Part shown: positions 9,072 through 19,175 of the stretch, in pieces
Position numbering within the stretch: position 1 is the first letter of the stretch
How the letters are laid out: every line of letters begins with the position of its first letter
From: Niallia circulans NBRC 13626
GTDB taxonomy: Bacteria > Bacillota > Bacilli > Bacillales > Cytobacillaceae
Assembly (NCBI RefSeq): GCF_001591585.1
Contig: NZ_BCVE01000002.1
Coordinates: forward strand, 124,001 to 188,000
Reading direction: 5' to 3'
DNA: 64,000 nucleotides
Position numbers and translations under genes: made by a program
Notes under the pieces: model-generated
Databases searched by the model: none
What the model saw: the letters and a program-made list of their open reading frames with translations, nothing else
What the model was told of the DNA's origin: nothing

Positions 9072-10246
9072 TCTTCAACTACCTCAAATAGTTTATTTAC
9101 TAACTCCTCTGGGGTTGCTGGAACTATATCATCTGGGACATTCTGACCTGTTGTAATATAAGCAGCACCTTTTTTACAAGCAACAATTAAATTAATCATT
9201 GCCCCGTACGAAGATGTTTCATCTAATTTTGTGAACACGAAAGCATCAATCTTGATTGCGGAAAATTGTTGATAAATCTCTTCTAAGTCATCTTGCTTTG
9301 CTGTCATAGATAAAACAAGTAACGTTTCCATTTCTCTTTTATAATCGACCACTTGCATTAAATCTTCTACATATTTTTTATTTCTGAAATTTCTTCCTGC
9401 TGTATCAATTAAAATAACATCGCATTCTTCCAGTTTTTTCGTAGCATGCTCAAAATCTTCCAGTGAATAACAAACCTCTAAGGGAACATCTAAAATATTC
9501 GCATATGTTTTAAGTTGTTCGATTGCCCCAATCCTATATGTATCTGTTGTAATAAATCCTACTGATTTTTGCTGTCTTAAAATGATATTGGCAGCAATTT
9601 TGGCTAAAGTTGTTGTTTTACCCACACCTGTTGGGCCAATGACATTAATATATTTTTTGGCTAAAGAGACTTCCCCAAACGAAAAAGGGGAAATCTCCGC
9701 TAATAGAAATTGCCGTGCCCACTCAGAAACCTGAGACTCTAAAACGTCTTCGCCTGCTGCATACCATTTAGCTACTAAATCTTTCACTAATCCTGTCTTA
9801 ATTTCTTCGTCTATCCCTTGTTTATCTAATTGATTTACTATTTTAGTTATAGGAGCAGGAATAGAAAATGTCATACTTCTATTCGCTTTTACATTTTGAT
9901 TAATTTCATTTAAATGCTTTACTATCTCTGGATAATCAGATATTTTCTCTCCCTCTTTTAAACTTATATTATTAGCTGAATTATCTGCATCAGCCCTAAA
10001 AGCCGGTTCTTTAATTAATACAGGACTGCGCATTTCTCGCTTTTTTGTATGCTTAGAAATTGTTGTCTCTGAAATACTCGGATCAACGGCTGCGAGTACT
10101 TCAATATTTCTTTTTTTAAATAAGCCTAAGAAGCCGCCTGTATAAATTACTTTTGAATGAAGAATGACGGCATCATTCCCTAATTCCGCTCGAATCTTTT
10201 TCATTGCTTCTGGCATATCCCGTGCTACGTATTTTTGGATTTTCAT
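9068..10246 (-). CDS. flhF: Flagellar SRP-like GTPase FlhF
   Basis: FlhF is the third SRP-type GTPase alongside Ffh and FtsY and marks the site of flagellar assembly. The 392-residue protein has the basic N-terminal B domain (KIQKYVARDMPEAMKKIR), an acidic/Asn linker, and the NG domain with P-loop GPTGVGKT (204-211), DTYRIGAIEQL, DTAGRN and TKLDET. Its start overlaps the flhA stop by 4 bases and its end overlaps flhG, so the three are translationally coupled. Confidence 0.96.
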   Translation of the reverse strand: MKIQKYVARDMPEAMKKIRAELGNDAVILHSKVIYTGGFLGLFKKRNIEVLAAVDPSISETTISKHTKKREMRSPVLIKEPAFRADADNSANNISLKEGEKISDYPEIVKHLNEINQNVKANRSMTFSIPAPITKIVNQLDKQGIDEEIKTGLVKDLVAKWYAAGEDVLESQVSEWARQFLLAEISPFSFGEVSLAKKYINVIGPTGVGKTTTLAKIAANIILRQQKSVGFITTDTYRIGAIEQLKTYANILDVPLEVCYSLEDFEHATKKLEECDVILIDTAGRNFRNKKYVEDLMQVVDYKREMETLLVLSMTAKQDDLEEIYQQFSAIKIDAFVFTKLDETSSYGAMINLIVACKKGAAYITTGQNVPDDIVPATPEELVNKLFEVVEE

Positions 10247-12279
10247 TCGATATTCACAACTCCCACACTTTGAACTTCTACATTTGCTTCTAATTCATTG
10301 TACGATAATACTGGAACTTGTGGAAAATAACGTTCTGTCAATTGTCTTACATACATACGAACAGCTGGCGAACATAAAAGAATTGGCATCTGTTCCATTA
10401 CAGATAATTGTTCAATTTGCCCAGCAATACTCTCTAAAATTGATTGGGAAATATTTGGATCTAACGCTAAGAAGTTTCCATGCTCTGTTTGTTGAATATT
10501 ATCTGCGATTAGTTTTTCCACTTTTCCTGACAAAGTTACTACTTTTAAAGAGTCATTTTGATTCGTGTATTGGGTAGTTATTTGACGTGCTAAAGATTGT
10601 CTAACATATTCAACTAATAAATCGGTATCAGCTGTCATTTTTCCAAAATCAGCTAATGTTTCGAAAATGACTGGTAAATTGCGAATAGAAACATTTTCCC
10701 TTAAAAGTTTTGCTAAAACTTTTTGAATTTCGCCAATCGACAACGGACTTGGTGTTACTTCTTCGATTAAAATCGGATAGCTTTCTTTTACATGATCCAC
10801 TAATTGTTTCGTTTCTTGTCTTCCTAATAACTCATGGGCATTTGCCTTAATTACCTCTGTAATATGTGTAGAAACAACGGATGGAGGATCAACCACGGTA
10901 TAACCAAAGATTTCGGCTTGTTCCTTCGTACTTTCTGTTATCCATTTAGCCGGCAGGCCAAAAGATGGTTCAATCGTATCAATTCCCTCAATGGAATCAT
11001 CGTCCATCCCAGGACTCATCGCTAAGTAATGATCTAGAAGCAGTTCCCCGCTTGCTCTCTCATTTCCCTTTATCTTTAATCGGTATTCATTTGGCTGTAA
11101 TTGAATATTATCGCGAATCCGAACAACAGGAATGACAAGACCTAACTCTATCGCTAGCTGCCTTCTGATCATGACCACCCTATCTAATAGGTCCCCTCCT
11201 TGATTGGCATCGGCTAAAGGAATAAGACCATAACCAAACTCAAATTCAATTGGATCCACACTTAGTAAACTAACTACACTTTCAGGACTTTTTAGCTCAT
11301 CTGTTTGGATCTCTTCCTCAAGCTCCTGCATTTGTTCTAAATTTTGCTTTGGCTTTTTCGATAAGTAATAAGCTCCAAATATTAAAAGTCCTGCAATAGG
11401 AATCGTCAAAAAGTCATCAATTGGTGTAAACAGTCCTAATAAAAAGATTGTTCCTCCTGCTACATAAAGCATTTTTGGATATGCCAATAACTGAGAAGTG
11501 ATATCAGAACCAAGATTTCCTTCTGAAGCAGCTCTTGTTACAACAATCCCTGTTGCTGTTGAAATTAGTAATGCAGGTATTTGACTGACAATCCCGTCTC
11601 CAACGGATAGTAAGGAAAAATGCTGAGCAGCATCCCCAGCTGCCATACCAAGCTGAGTCATCCCGATGACGATACCAAAAATCAAGTTAATAAAAACAAT
11701 AATGATTCCAGCTATGGCATCTCCTTTGACAAATTTACTTGCCCCATCCATCGAACCATAAAAGTCTGCTTCTCTACCAACTTTTTCACGACGTTGTCTT
11801 GCCTCTTGCTCGGAAATAATCCCAGCATTTAAATCAGCATCAATACTCATCTGCTTACCTGGCATTGCATCTAATGTAAAACGTGCAGCAACCTCTGATA
11901 CACGCTCAGACCCTTTGGTGATAACAATAAATTGAATGATGACAAGAATTAAAAAGACAACTAACCCAACAACAATATTGCCGCCAATTACGAATGTTCC
12001 AAAGGTATGTACTACCCCTCCTGCATCCCCTTTTGATAATATAGCTCTAGTGGTGGATACATTGAGACCAAGGCGAAATAGGGTCGTTAACAACAAAAGT
12101 GAAGGGAAAATAGAGAACTCCAAAGCCTCACTCATATTCATAGTTAATAATAAGATAAGTAATGCCAACGTAATATTAAGTAAAATTAACACACTTAATA
12201 ACCATGTTGGAAATGGGATAATCAACATTGCAATAATGAGGATTACCCCAATCACTACGATTAAGTCTCTCCTTGCCAT
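10243..12279 (-). CDS. flhA: Flagellar export gate protein FlhA
   Basis: FlhA forms the nonameric ring of the flagellar type III export gate; its cytoplasmic domain docks substrates and chaperones. The 678-residue protein has an N-terminal membrane part with about eight helices (residues 1-310), the conserved FHIPEP-family segment (LTTLFRLGLNVSTTR and FVKGDAIAGI), then a large cytoplasmic domain (about 330-678). Length matches B. subtilis FlhA (677). It lies 69 bases after flhB, one of the wider gaps in this part of the operon. Confidence 0.97.
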   Translation of the reverse strand: MARRDLIVVIGVILIIAMLIIPFPTWLLSVLILLNITLALLILLLTMNMSEALEFSIFPSLLLLTTLFRLGLNVSTTRAILSKGDAGGVVHTFGTFVIGGNIVVGLVVFLILVIIQFIVITKGSERVSEVAARFTLDAMPGKQMSIDADLNAGIISEQEARQRREKVGREADFYGSMDGASKFVKGDAIAGIIIVFINLIFGIVIGMTQLGMAAGDAAQHFSLLSVGDGIVSQIPALLISTATGIVVTRAASEGNLGSDITSQLLAYPKMLYVAGGTIFLLGLFTPIDDFLTIPIAGLLIFGAYYLSKKPKQNLEQMQELEEEIQTDELKSPESVVSLLSVDPIEFEFGYGLIPLADANQGGDLLDRVVMIRRQLAIELGLVIPVVRIRDNIQLQPNEYRLKIKGNERASGELLLDHYLAMSPGMDDDSIEGIDTIEPSFGLPAKWITESTKEQAEIFGYTVVDPPSVVSTHITEVIKANAHELLGRQETKQLVDHVKESYPILIEEVTPSPLSIGEIQKVLAKLLRENVSIRNLPVIFETLADFGKMTADTDLLVEYVRQSLARQITTQYTNQNDSLKVVTLSGKVEKLIADNIQQTEHGNFLALDPNISQSILESIAGQIEQLSVMEQMPILLCSPAVRMYVRQLTERYFPQVPVLSYNELEANVEVQSVGVVNIE

Positions 12280-12348
12280 TTCTTCCGCTCCTTAAAAAAC
12301 ACATTTATGTCTATAATATTTACAATAATTCCTTTACGAGTAATGCTA

Positions 12349-13428
12349 TTATTTATCTCTAGTTTGGTAGACGAAAGCTAGAATTTCTGCAACAGCCTTA
12401 TAAAATTCTTCCGGAACTAAATCGCCTATTTCTACTTGGCTGTACATTGCCCTTGCCAATGGTCGATTCTCTACCATGACAACATTATTTTCTTTTGCTA
12501 CTAATTTTATTTTTTGGGCAACAAAATCGACCCCTTTTGCGACAACATAAGGTGCGTCATACTTATCTTCATCATATTTCAGACAAATCGCATAATGAGT
12601 TGGATTCGTAATGACAACATCAGCGGTAGGCACATCCTGCATCATTCTGTGCATTGCCATTTCTCTCTGCTTCTGCTTAATTTTGGACTTTATTAAGGGG
12701 TCACCTTCCATGTTTTTATATTCGTCTTTAATATCTTGTTTTGACATCCGAATATTCTTTTCATAGTCATATCGCTGATACATATAATCCATGAGTGCTA
12801 TCACTAACAGCACAATAGAAGCATAAAGCCCCATCTGCACGGTTAACTTAGCAATTGTAACAGCAATAGAACCAATAGATTTATGAGAGAGGATTAGGAT
12901 TTCATCCATTTTTCCCCATAGAACGGAAAATACAACAATACCAATCACTGTAATTTTCAACAATGACTTCAGCAATTCTACAATCGAACGAAGTGAAAAC
13001 AATCTCTTAAATCCCGAAATTGGATTTATTTTTTCTAATTTAAACTTAATTGCTTCCGGAGAGAACAAAACACCGACCTGCATATAATTGGCAATTAGTC
13101 CCCCGGCAAGAGCAGCAATTAAAATAGGACTTAATAAAAGTGCTACTTCCTTTACAATATCTAAAAACAAACCTTGTATCGTATTGATTGACAGATTAAT
13201 GTTTATAAAATCACTAAAGGTATAGGTGAAAAGAGACAGTAACCCATCTAAAAGGTATTCCCCTGTGAAACTTAATACACCAAAAACAACTAAAAGAACA
13301 AGCGCTGTATTAACATCCTGACTTTTTGCCACTTGTCCTTTTTTTCTCGTGTCTTGTCTTTTCTTTGGAGTAGCCTTTTCCGTTTTTTCTCCTGCAAAAA
13401 ACTGAATATCTAATGATAGGAGCTTCAT
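12349..13428 (-). CDS. flhB: Flagellar export switch protein FlhB
   Basis: FlhB controls the change of export substrates from rod/hook to filament type. The 359-residue protein has four membrane helices (about 35-215) and a cytoplasmic domain whose self-cleavage motif NPTH is intact at 275-278. The downstream segment (APYVVAKGVDFVAQKI, RPLARAMYSQVEIGDLVPEEFY) is typical. Its ATG directly abuts the fliR stop. The separately encoded ylqH product at 40475 resembles this C-terminal part. Confidence 0.97.
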   Translation of the reverse strand: MKLLSLDIQFFAGEKTEKATPKKRQDTRKKGQVAKSQDVNTALVLLVVFGVLSFTGEYLLDGLLSLFTYTFSDFININLSINTIQGLFLDIVKEVALLLSPILIAALAGGLIANYMQVGVLFSPEAIKFKLEKINPISGFKRLFSLRSIVELLKSLLKITVIGIVVFSVLWGKMDEILILSHKSIGSIAVTIAKLTVQMGLYASIVLLVIALMDYMYQRYDYEKNIRMSKQDIKDEYKNMEGDPLIKSKIKQKQREMAMHRMMQDVPTADVVITNPTHYAICLKYDEDKYDAPYVVAKGVDFVAQKIKLVAKENNVVMVENRPLARAMYSQVEIGDLVPEEFYKAVAEILAFVYQTRDK

Positions 13429-14223
13429 TTAACCAATCCCCCCTATAATGTTCATCATCCCTCTCATCGTTGTAACAATGGAAGAGAACAAATGGGATAC
13501 AGTGGTCATTAGTACACCCATAACTATAAAGAGAATAATTAGTCCTGCAATAATTTTGATAGGAACACCAACAACAAAAATATTTAATTGAGGGACAGTT
13601 CTTGCTACAATCCCTAATCCGACATCTACTAAAAAGATGCTTCCCACAATAGGAATAGACATCTGAAAAGCAATCATAAACATTAAACTGAATGTTTTAA
13701 TAAGAAACTCTGCTAACTCACCATTTCCAAACTTAATCCAAGGCTGTTCGAGCGGTATAAACTGATAGCTATAATAAATACCGTCTAATAGTAAATGATG
13801 ACCATTAGATGCTAATAAAAAAAACATAGCGATAATTGTCAAATATTGACCCGTCAGCGGACTTTGAGTTCCTGTTTGAGGATCGATCACATTCGCAATG
13901 GCAAATCCCATTTGAAAATCAATAAATCCCCCTGCAATTTGAATAGCAGAAAATAACATATATGCGACAAATCCAATCGAAAGCCCAACTAAAGCTTCTT
14001 TGAGAATAAGAAAATAGTAACCTGTATCAATGGTTAATGCAGGTACATCCATTCCCCAAAACATAACTAGCGATAAAAAAAAGCCTAAACCCACTTTAAA
14101 AGTCGTAGGTATCGTCCGATAAGAAAAGAAAGGCAGCATTAAAAAGAACGAAGTAACTCGAACAAGGATTAACAAAAATGCTGGAAAATTTGATAAAAGT
14201 TCATTCATCATCCTTCTATCCAA
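13429..14223 (-). CDS. fliR: Flagellar export protein FliR
   Basis: FliR is part of the FliP5-Q4-R1 export pore in the basal body membrane. The 264-residue product is almost entirely hydrophobic, with about six membrane helices, and carries the family segments RVTSFFLMLPFF near the N-terminus and GFAIANVIDPQTG in the middle. It overlaps fliQ by 8 bases and is immediately followed by flhB, a pair fused in some clostridia. Confidence 0.95.
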   Translation of the reverse strand: MDRRMMNELLSNFPAFLLILVRVTSFFLMLPFFSYRTIPTTFKVGLGFFLSLVMFWGMDVPALTIDTGYYFLILKEALVGLSIGFVAYMLFSAIQIAGGFIDFQMGFAIANVIDPQTGTQSPLTGQYLTIIAMFFLLASNGHHLLLDGIYYSYQFIPLEQPWIKFGNGELAEFLIKTFSLMFMIAFQMSIPIVGSIFLVDVGLGIVARTVPQLNIFVVGVPIKIIAGLIILFIVMGVLMTTVSHLFSSIVTTMRGMMNIIGGIG

Positions 14224-14485
14224 TAAACCTTGTTAGATTTGAAAATATATCTTTCGTATAAGAAAGCATATGACTCAGCATCCATGATCCAAAAAAAATA
14301 AGACCTACAAGAACCGCTACAATTTTTGGGACAAACGCCAAAGTCTGCTCTTGGATTTGTGTTGTTGCTTGAAAAATACTGATGATTAGTCCAACTGCCA
14401 ACGCAATAATTAACAGTGGACCGCTGATAATTAATACTGTAAGTACGCCTTTCTCAGCTATGGAAATAACCATTTCCTGTGACAT
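14216..14485 (-). CDS. fliQ: Flagellar export protein FliQ
   Basis: FliQ supplies four copies to the export pore. The 89-residue protein has the usual two membrane helices (about 17-38 and 50-70) separated by the conserved FQATTQIQEQTLAFVPKI loop. Length equals B. subtilis FliQ. It starts 12 bases after fliP ends and overlaps fliR at its 3' end. Confidence 0.96.
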   Translation of the reverse strand: MSQEMVISIAEKGVLTVLIISGPLLIIALAVGLIISIFQATTQIQEQTLAFVPKIVAVLVGLIFFGSWMLSHMLSYTKDIFSNLTRFIG

Positions 14486-14497
14486 TCTTTCACCTTC

Positions 14498-15163
14498 TTA
14501 AAAACTTTCTAACAGTGATTTTACAACTAAATACCAACCATCTACCATAATGAATAATAAAATCTTAAATGGTAAAGAAATCATTACTGGCGGCAGCATC
14601 ATCATCCCCATCGACATTAAAATACTTGCAACAACCATATCAATAACTAAAAACGGAATAAAGATCATAAATCCGATTTGAAAAGCTGTTTTTAATTCAC
14701 TAATTGCAAAAGCAGGTACTAACGTCGTTAATGGGATATCCTCAATTGATTCTGGAGTTTCTGCTTTTGAATAATTCAAAAATAATGCTAAATCCTTCTG
14801 CCTCGTATGTTTGCTCATAAATTCTTTCAGTGGCAGAGAGGCATTATCATAGGCTTCTTCTAATGTGATTCCTTCATTAAATAATGGTGTTAAAGCTTTA
14901 TCGTTTACTTCCTGAAAAGTAGGAGCCATAATAAAAAATGTTAAAAATAATGCTAGCCCTACAATGACTTGGTTAGGGGGCATTTGTTGGGTTGCAAGCG
15001 CTGTTCTGACAAAGGAAAGAACAATCACTATTCTTGTAAAGCTAGTTAGTAATATGATGATACTAGGTGCTAAAGAAAGGACGGTTAATAATAATAACAA
15101 TTGAACAGAAGTAGAAACATTACCTGGGTCATTGTTATTAAAAAACTGTATAAACTCATTCAT
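14498..15163 (-). CDS. fliP: Flagellar export protein FliP
   Basis: FliP is the main component of the export pore and nucleates its assembly. The 221-residue product has an N-terminal hydrophobic segment, the signature VLSFVRTALATQQMPPNQV, a central periplasmic part (FMSKHTRQKD), and two C-terminal membrane helices (LVIDMVVASILMSMGMMMLPP). Its ATG overlaps the fliO stop by 8 bases. Confidence 0.97.
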   Translation of the reverse strand: MNEFIQFFNNNDPGNVSTSVQLLLLLTVLSLAPSIIILLTSFTRIVIVLSFVRTALATQQMPPNQVIVGLALFLTFFIMAPTFQEVNDKALTPLFNEGITLEEAYDNASLPLKEFMSKHTRQKDLALFLNYSKAETPESIEDIPLTTLVPAFAISELKTAFQIGFMIFIPFLVIDMVVASILMSMGMMMLPPVMISLPFKILLFIMVDGWYLVVKSLLESF

Positions 15164-15905
15164 TTTTTTCTGACGATCCTTTCTTTTTCTTCTCTAGTAC
15201 GTCCATCTTTTCCTTACGTTCACTTGATATTCTTTCTAATTCTTTTGATAAACGGATAGAAAAAGATTCTTTTGTCTTCGGAGCAGAATGACTAGAAGAT
15301 ATTACATTCTTCACCTTTGTCACAATATCGCTTGGTTGTACTAGTTGATCTAATTTTCGATTATATTCTTCTAATATTTCTTTATATTCTTGTTCATCCT
15401 CAATCTCTTTGATTAATTGAATACTATCTCCCACACCTACTATTAATAACCGCTTCCCTACTTTTATTAATTGAATGGAGCGATTTGCACCTAACGCTGT
15501 ACCACCAATATTTTCAATAATTTGCGAGTTTTTATAACCATGATTTCTTTTGTTTATAAAGCGCAAGATAAAATATATTAAGAAAACAACAAATATGGTT
15601 GCAAAAATCATCTTAACGAAATCCCAAATAGTAACCCCGAGGGAACGTGATTCATCTGAATTTGTTTCTTCCAAAAGTAAATCAGATTGTTCCTTAGTTT
15701 GATTGTCATTTTTAGAATTCTGCTCTGTTTTCATATCTTTCTTCGTATCATCTTCTGCTTTATTCTTTTCTGATTGGTTCTGTAAGATATTATCATATAC
15801 ACTTTTATCAATTTGTTCTGCATAGGCTTGATTTCCAAAGCCTAGCAGAACAATGATGAGCAGTGAACAACGAATTAATAAATTTACTTTATTCACATTC
15901 GGCAC
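15156..15905 (-). CDS. fliO: Flagellar export accessory protein FliO
   Basis: FliO is a scaffold for FliP assembly in the export gate. The 249-residue protein has a probable signal peptide (hydrophobic 8-25, AYA just before residue 30), a Lys/Asp/Asn-rich extracytoplasmic stretch, one membrane helix (about 93-115, FATIFVVFLIYFILRF), a FliO domain (HGYKNSQIIENIGGTALGANRSIQLIKVGKRLLIVGVG region), and a basic tail. This matches the longer Bacillus form (FliO/FliZ). It lies 15 bases after cheY. Confidence 0.9.
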   Translation of the reverse strand: MPNVNKVNLLIRCSLLIIVLLGFGNQAYAEQIDKSVYDNILQNQSEKNKAEDDTKKDMKTEQNSKNDNQTKEQSDLLLEETNSDESRSLGVTIWDFVKMIFATIFVVFLIYFILRFINKRNHGYKNSQIIENIGGTALGANRSIQLIKVGKRLLIVGVGDSIQLIKEIEDEQEYKEILEEYNRKLDQLVQPSDIVTKVKNVISSSHSAPKTKESFSIRLSKELERISSERKEKMDVLEKKKKGSSEKNE

Positions 15906-15920
15906 CCTCTAATTTAATTT

Positions 15921-16283
15921 TTAGCCTAATGTTTTACTGATAGCTTCCAATACGCGATCTGCCTGGAATGGCTTAACAATAAAATCTTTTGCACCAGCTT
16001 GGATTGCATCAATAACCATTGCTTGTTGTCCCATTGCTGAACACATAATAACTTTCGCATTTGGATTAATATTTTTAATTTCTTTTAAGGCAGTAATTCC
16101 ATCCATTTCTGGCATGGTAATATCCATTGTTACTAGATCTGGTTGTGTTTCTTTATATTTTTCAATTGCTTGCATACCATCGGCAGCTTCTCCTACGATT
16201 TCATACCCATTCTTCGATAAAATATCCTTAATCATCATTCGCATAAAAGCGGCGTCATCAACGATTAATATTTTCTGTGCCAT
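15921..16283 (-). CDS. cheY: Chemotaxis response regulator CheY
   Basis: CheY-P binds FliM/FliY at the motor and in Bacillus promotes counter-clockwise rotation and smooth swimming. The 120-residue product is a lone receiver domain with Asp9/Asp10 (VDDAAFMR), phospho-acceptor Asp54 (VTMDITMPEMDG), the conserved SAMGQQ stretch and Lys in FIVKPFQ. The ATG at 16283 is chosen because homologues begin MA-x-x-ILIVDDAAF. A TTG 18 bases upstream lacks a ribosome binding site. Confidence 0.98.
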   Translation of the reverse strand: MAQKILIVDDAAFMRMMIKDILSKNGYEIVGEAADGMQAIEKYKETQPDLVTMDITMPEMDGITALKEIKNINPNAKVIMCSAMGQQAMVIDAIQAGAKDFIVKPFQADRVLEAISKTLG

Positions 16284-16304
16284 ATTCCTCAAAACCCCCA
16301 AAAA

Positions 16305-17516
16305 TTATTTTAAATTCTTTAATCGATCCTTTTGACTAACAATATCAGTTACACGCACACCGAAATTCTCATCAATTACCACTACTTCCCCTTGTGCAAC
16401 CAATCGGTTATTTACAAGAATATCAACAGGTTCTCCTGCTAACTTGTCTAATTCAATAATAGAGCCTGAAGACAACTCTAGAATTTCCTTAACAGATCGC
16501 TTCGTTCTGCCAAGCTCAACCGTTACTTGTAATGGTATGTCTAGTAGCATATCCAAGTTCTTTGTTTCTGTAACTGTTGAAGTCGGTGTATCAAAACTAG
16601 AAAAACCTGCAGGCTGCACATTCGGTGGCGGGCCCTGTGTATGATTTCCTGAACCAAAATATTGCTGCTGAGTCACATTTGCTGGATGAGAACTAGTATT
16701 AACAGGATTATTTGCCATTGGATTTGAAACTGTTTGATAATTAGCTGTCGCTTGTGACTCTTGCATTGGTTCTTTTGGCTCATATACTGAATTATAATCC
16801 ACTTCGGAAATATTGGAAACTTCTTCTTCATTATTATTAGGATTTATTAATCCTTCTACTAACTTTTTCGCAAAAGAAAGCTGTAACACTTGCATGATCT
16901 TCGAATCTATTAAATCCCCGATTTTAATTCGAAAAGAAATTTTAGCTAAGACGTCTTCATCCGGAATCGACTCAGTTCCTTCTCCATCATGAATGTTTAA
17001 AATATCGATACTTGGTGGAGAAATATCTACTTTTTTGCTAAAAATAGTAGACATGGAAGTTGCAGCAGAGCCCATCATTTGGTTCATCGCTTCTTGCACT
17101 GCGCTTAGCTGGATTTCTCCTAACATTTCAGGATTGGCATTTAATCCATCTCCCCCAAGCATCAAATCAGCAATAACAGCTGCATCTGTTTGTTCAATAA
17201 CAAGTAAATTCATACCCGAAAATCCTTCTGTATAATTAACTCTTATTGCGACATAAGGTTGGGGAAACTCGTCAGACAGCATATTCTTGGATATTACGCT
17301 TACGGTAGGTGTCGTAATATCTACTTTCTGATTTAATAACGTAGACAGAGCTGTCGCAGAGCTACCAAAGGATATATTTCCGATTTCTCCTAACGTATCT
17401 TTCTCTATATCTGATAAATACTTTTCTACATCCATTTCAGGACTATCATTTGTATCACTATCTCCCCTTAAGAGAGCATCAATTTCATCTTGTGAAAGCA
17501 TATCCTTACTCACCAT
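16305..17516 (-). CDS. fliY: Flagellar motor switch phosphatase FliY
   Basis: FliY is a C-ring component combining FliN with a CheC-like CheY-P phosphatase. Over 403 residues: an N-terminal CheY-P binding peptide (LSQDEIDALLRG, 7-18), a CheC-like domain with two active-site helices (EIGNISFGSSATALSTLL and EAMNQMMGSAATSMS), a Pro/Gln/Asn-rich linker (about 235-310), and a C-terminal FliN domain (about 320-400, LDIPLQVTVELGRT). It overlaps fliM by 11 bases. Confidence 0.96.
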   Translation of the reverse strand: MVSKDMLSQDEIDALLRGDSDTNDSPEMDVEKYLSDIEKDTLGEIGNISFGSSATALSTLLNQKVDITTPTVSVISKNMLSDEFPQPYVAIRVNYTEGFSGMNLLVIEQTDAAVIADLMLGGDGLNANPEMLGEIQLSAVQEAMNQMMGSAATSMSTIFSKKVDISPPSIDILNIHDGEGTESIPDEDVLAKISFRIKIGDLIDSKIMQVLQLSFAKKLVEGLINPNNNEEEVSNISEVDYNSVYEPKEPMQESQATANYQTVSNPMANNPVNTSSHPANVTQQQYFGSGNHTQGPPPNVQPAGFSSFDTPTSTVTETKNLDMLLDIPLQVTVELGRTKRSVKEILELSSGSIIELDKLAGEPVDILVNNRLVAQGEVVVIDENFGVRVTDIVSQKDRLKNLK

Positions 17517-18504
17517 CTTCCTTCCCCTCCTCTAAAGTTCCTAAGACTTGAACAGCCATTTTTTTATTTAATTTACCAGGTTGTCCAATAAATTTAGGGA
17601 TCTCTCCAACTTTAATGATTAAGGGCTGTTGTATCGTTTGATTCATTTCAATAACATCTCCAATGTCCAACATTAAAAAATCCTGGATGGAAATATCAGA
17701 AGTACCAAGTTCAGCGACAACCGGCACAATCGATTGCTGAATATTTTCTTCTAAACGAGCAGTAAATTCAGGTAACCTTTCCTTTTTCTCTGCCTGCATC
17801 CAGTAATGCCCGGATAGCTTCGGAATAATCGGCTCTAGCACCACATGCGGAATACAAATATTTATCATTCCACTTGTTTCCCCAATCGTAGTACTTAAGG
17901 AAATTACTACAACCGTTTCATTAGGAGAAACCATTTGTAAAAACTGTGGATTTACTTCGAATTCAGCAAGACTTGGTTCAATATCCACTAAATCTTCCAT
18001 TGCCTCTCTAAAATGATCAAAGGCACTTTCGAATGTATTTGACATAATTTTCGTTTCAATTTCTGTCAAATTTTCCACTTTATTTATACTGCTGCCTCTT
18101 CCGCCCATCATTCGATCCATCATGGCATAGGCAATATTAGGATTTACTTCCATCAAGATTCTGCCTTCAAGTGGCGGAACATCGAATACATTTAAAATAG
18201 TCATTTTCGGAATCGAACGAATGAACTCTTCGTATGGAATTTGATCTGCTGATGTAACAGATATTTGCACATATGTCCTTAATTGTGCTGAGAAAAAAGT
18301 TGTTAATAATCTAGCATAATTTTCATGAATTCTTGTTAAACTTCGAATTTGATCCTTCGAAAACCGTAATGCTCTTTTAAAATCATATACCTTAATCTTT
18401 TTTTCCTGTTGCTCTTTTTTCAGCTCATCTGCATCCATTTCACCAGATGATAAAGCCGAAAGCAGGGCATCTATTTCATTTTGGGATAAAATATCAGCTG
18501 ACAA
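17506..18504 (-). CDS. fliM: Flagellar motor switch protein FliM
   Basis: FliM forms the middle of the C ring, between FliG and FliY, and receives CheY-P. The 332-residue product begins with a CheY-P binding peptide (LSQNEIDALLSAL), followed by the FliM middle domain (RGSSINKVENLTEIE region) and a C-terminal SpoA domain (about 250-325, QDFLMLDIGDVIEMNQTI). Length equals B. subtilis FliM (332). It lies 31 bases after fliL. Confidence 0.97.
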   Translation of the reverse strand: MSADILSQNEIDALLSALSSGEMDADELKKEQQEKKIKVYDFKRALRFSKDQIRSLTRIHENYARLLTTFFSAQLRTYVQISVTSADQIPYEEFIRSIPKMTILNVFDVPPLEGRILMEVNPNIAYAMMDRMMGGRGSSINKVENLTEIETKIMSNTFESAFDHFREAMEDLVDIEPSLAEFEVNPQFLQMVSPNETVVVISLSTTIGETSGMINICIPHVVLEPIIPKLSGHYWMQAEKKERLPEFTARLEENIQQSIVPVVAELGTSDISIQDFLMLDIGDVIEMNQTIQQPLIIKVGEIPKFIGQPGKLNKKMAVQVLGTLEEGKEDGE

Positions 18505-18535
18505 AATTACTCACCTCCATCTATTCTCTTTTATT

Positions 18536-18964
18536 TTATTGGAGTAGAGAGTTTACAATATAAACTTGGACTACTTTGCCTTCTTGCATCAGTTCATTAA
18601 TTTTATCCTTAAGATCATTCTCTAATTTAATTTGACCATTTTTCCCTTTTAAATCTTCTGTTTTTTTCTCAGATAATTCTTGAATAATAATATTCTTAAC
18701 TTGAAAATCTCTCTTTTCTAATTCTTCCTTCGCTTCCTTACTATCTGTCTGAATCTTAAAGGATATTCGGATGAAATTATTAGAAGCTAAATTTGTCGTC
18801 ATCTCCTCAATATCCACTGAAGATTCCAAGATTTCGTCAATCGAAGGTTCATTTGTCTTTTGCTCGCCAGTAAATTTCCAAATATAAATGAAAGCTCCTG
18901 CTCCTGCCAGTGTAATAACTAATAATAAAACGAGCATTATAATAACAACTTTATTATTCTTCAT
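18536..18964 (-). CDS. fliL: Flagellar basal body-associated protein FliL
   Basis: FliL surrounds the motor stators and supports torque and rod stability. The 142-residue protein has one N-terminal membrane helix (about 5-26) and an extracytoplasmic domain with a conserved [17 protein letters not shown] stretch. The ATG at 18964 is preferred, with GGGAGAGA at good spacing and homologues starting with a few basic residues before the helix. A second ATG lies 18 bases upstream inside swrD but has no good binding site. The gene overlaps the 3' end of swrD. Confidence 0.92.
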   Translation of the reverse strand: MKNNKVVIIMLVLLLVITLAGAGAFIYIWKFTGEQKTNEPSIDEILESSVDIEEMTTNLASNNFIRISFKIQTDSKEAKEELEKRDFQVKNIIIQELSEKKTEDLKGKNGQIKLENDLKDKINELMQEGKVVQVYIVNSLLQ

Positions 18965-19175
18965 CGTCTTTCTCTCCCACATGTGGTAATCCGAAGAGGT
19001 TCACTTTTTGATAAAAATGATTCATTTTCTCTAATACATCCTCTTCACTTTCTTTAACAACAAATTTATTTCCATTTGTTAAAGTTATCGTTGTATCAGG
19101 AAAAGATTCGACTGTTTCAATAAATAAAGCATTAAGTAAAAACTTTTTTCCATTTAGTCGAGTTAACTGTATCAT
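18954..19175 (-). CDS. swrD: Swarming motility protein SwrD (FlbD family)
   Basis: SwrD raises flagellar torque needed for swarming in B. subtilis. The 73-residue product has the FlbD signature [20 protein letters not shown] and [13 protein letters not shown]. The family N-terminus fixes the ATG at 19175, yet no Shine-Dalgarno is adjacent. The only good one (GGAGGG, 19213-19218) lies 37 bases upstream, separated by an 8-bp hairpin. It sits between flgE and fliL as in B. subtilis. Confidence 0.92.
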   Translation of the reverse strand: MIQLTRLNGKKFLLNALFIETVESFPDTTITLTNGNKFVVKESEEDVLEKMNHFYQKVNLFGLPHVGEKDDEE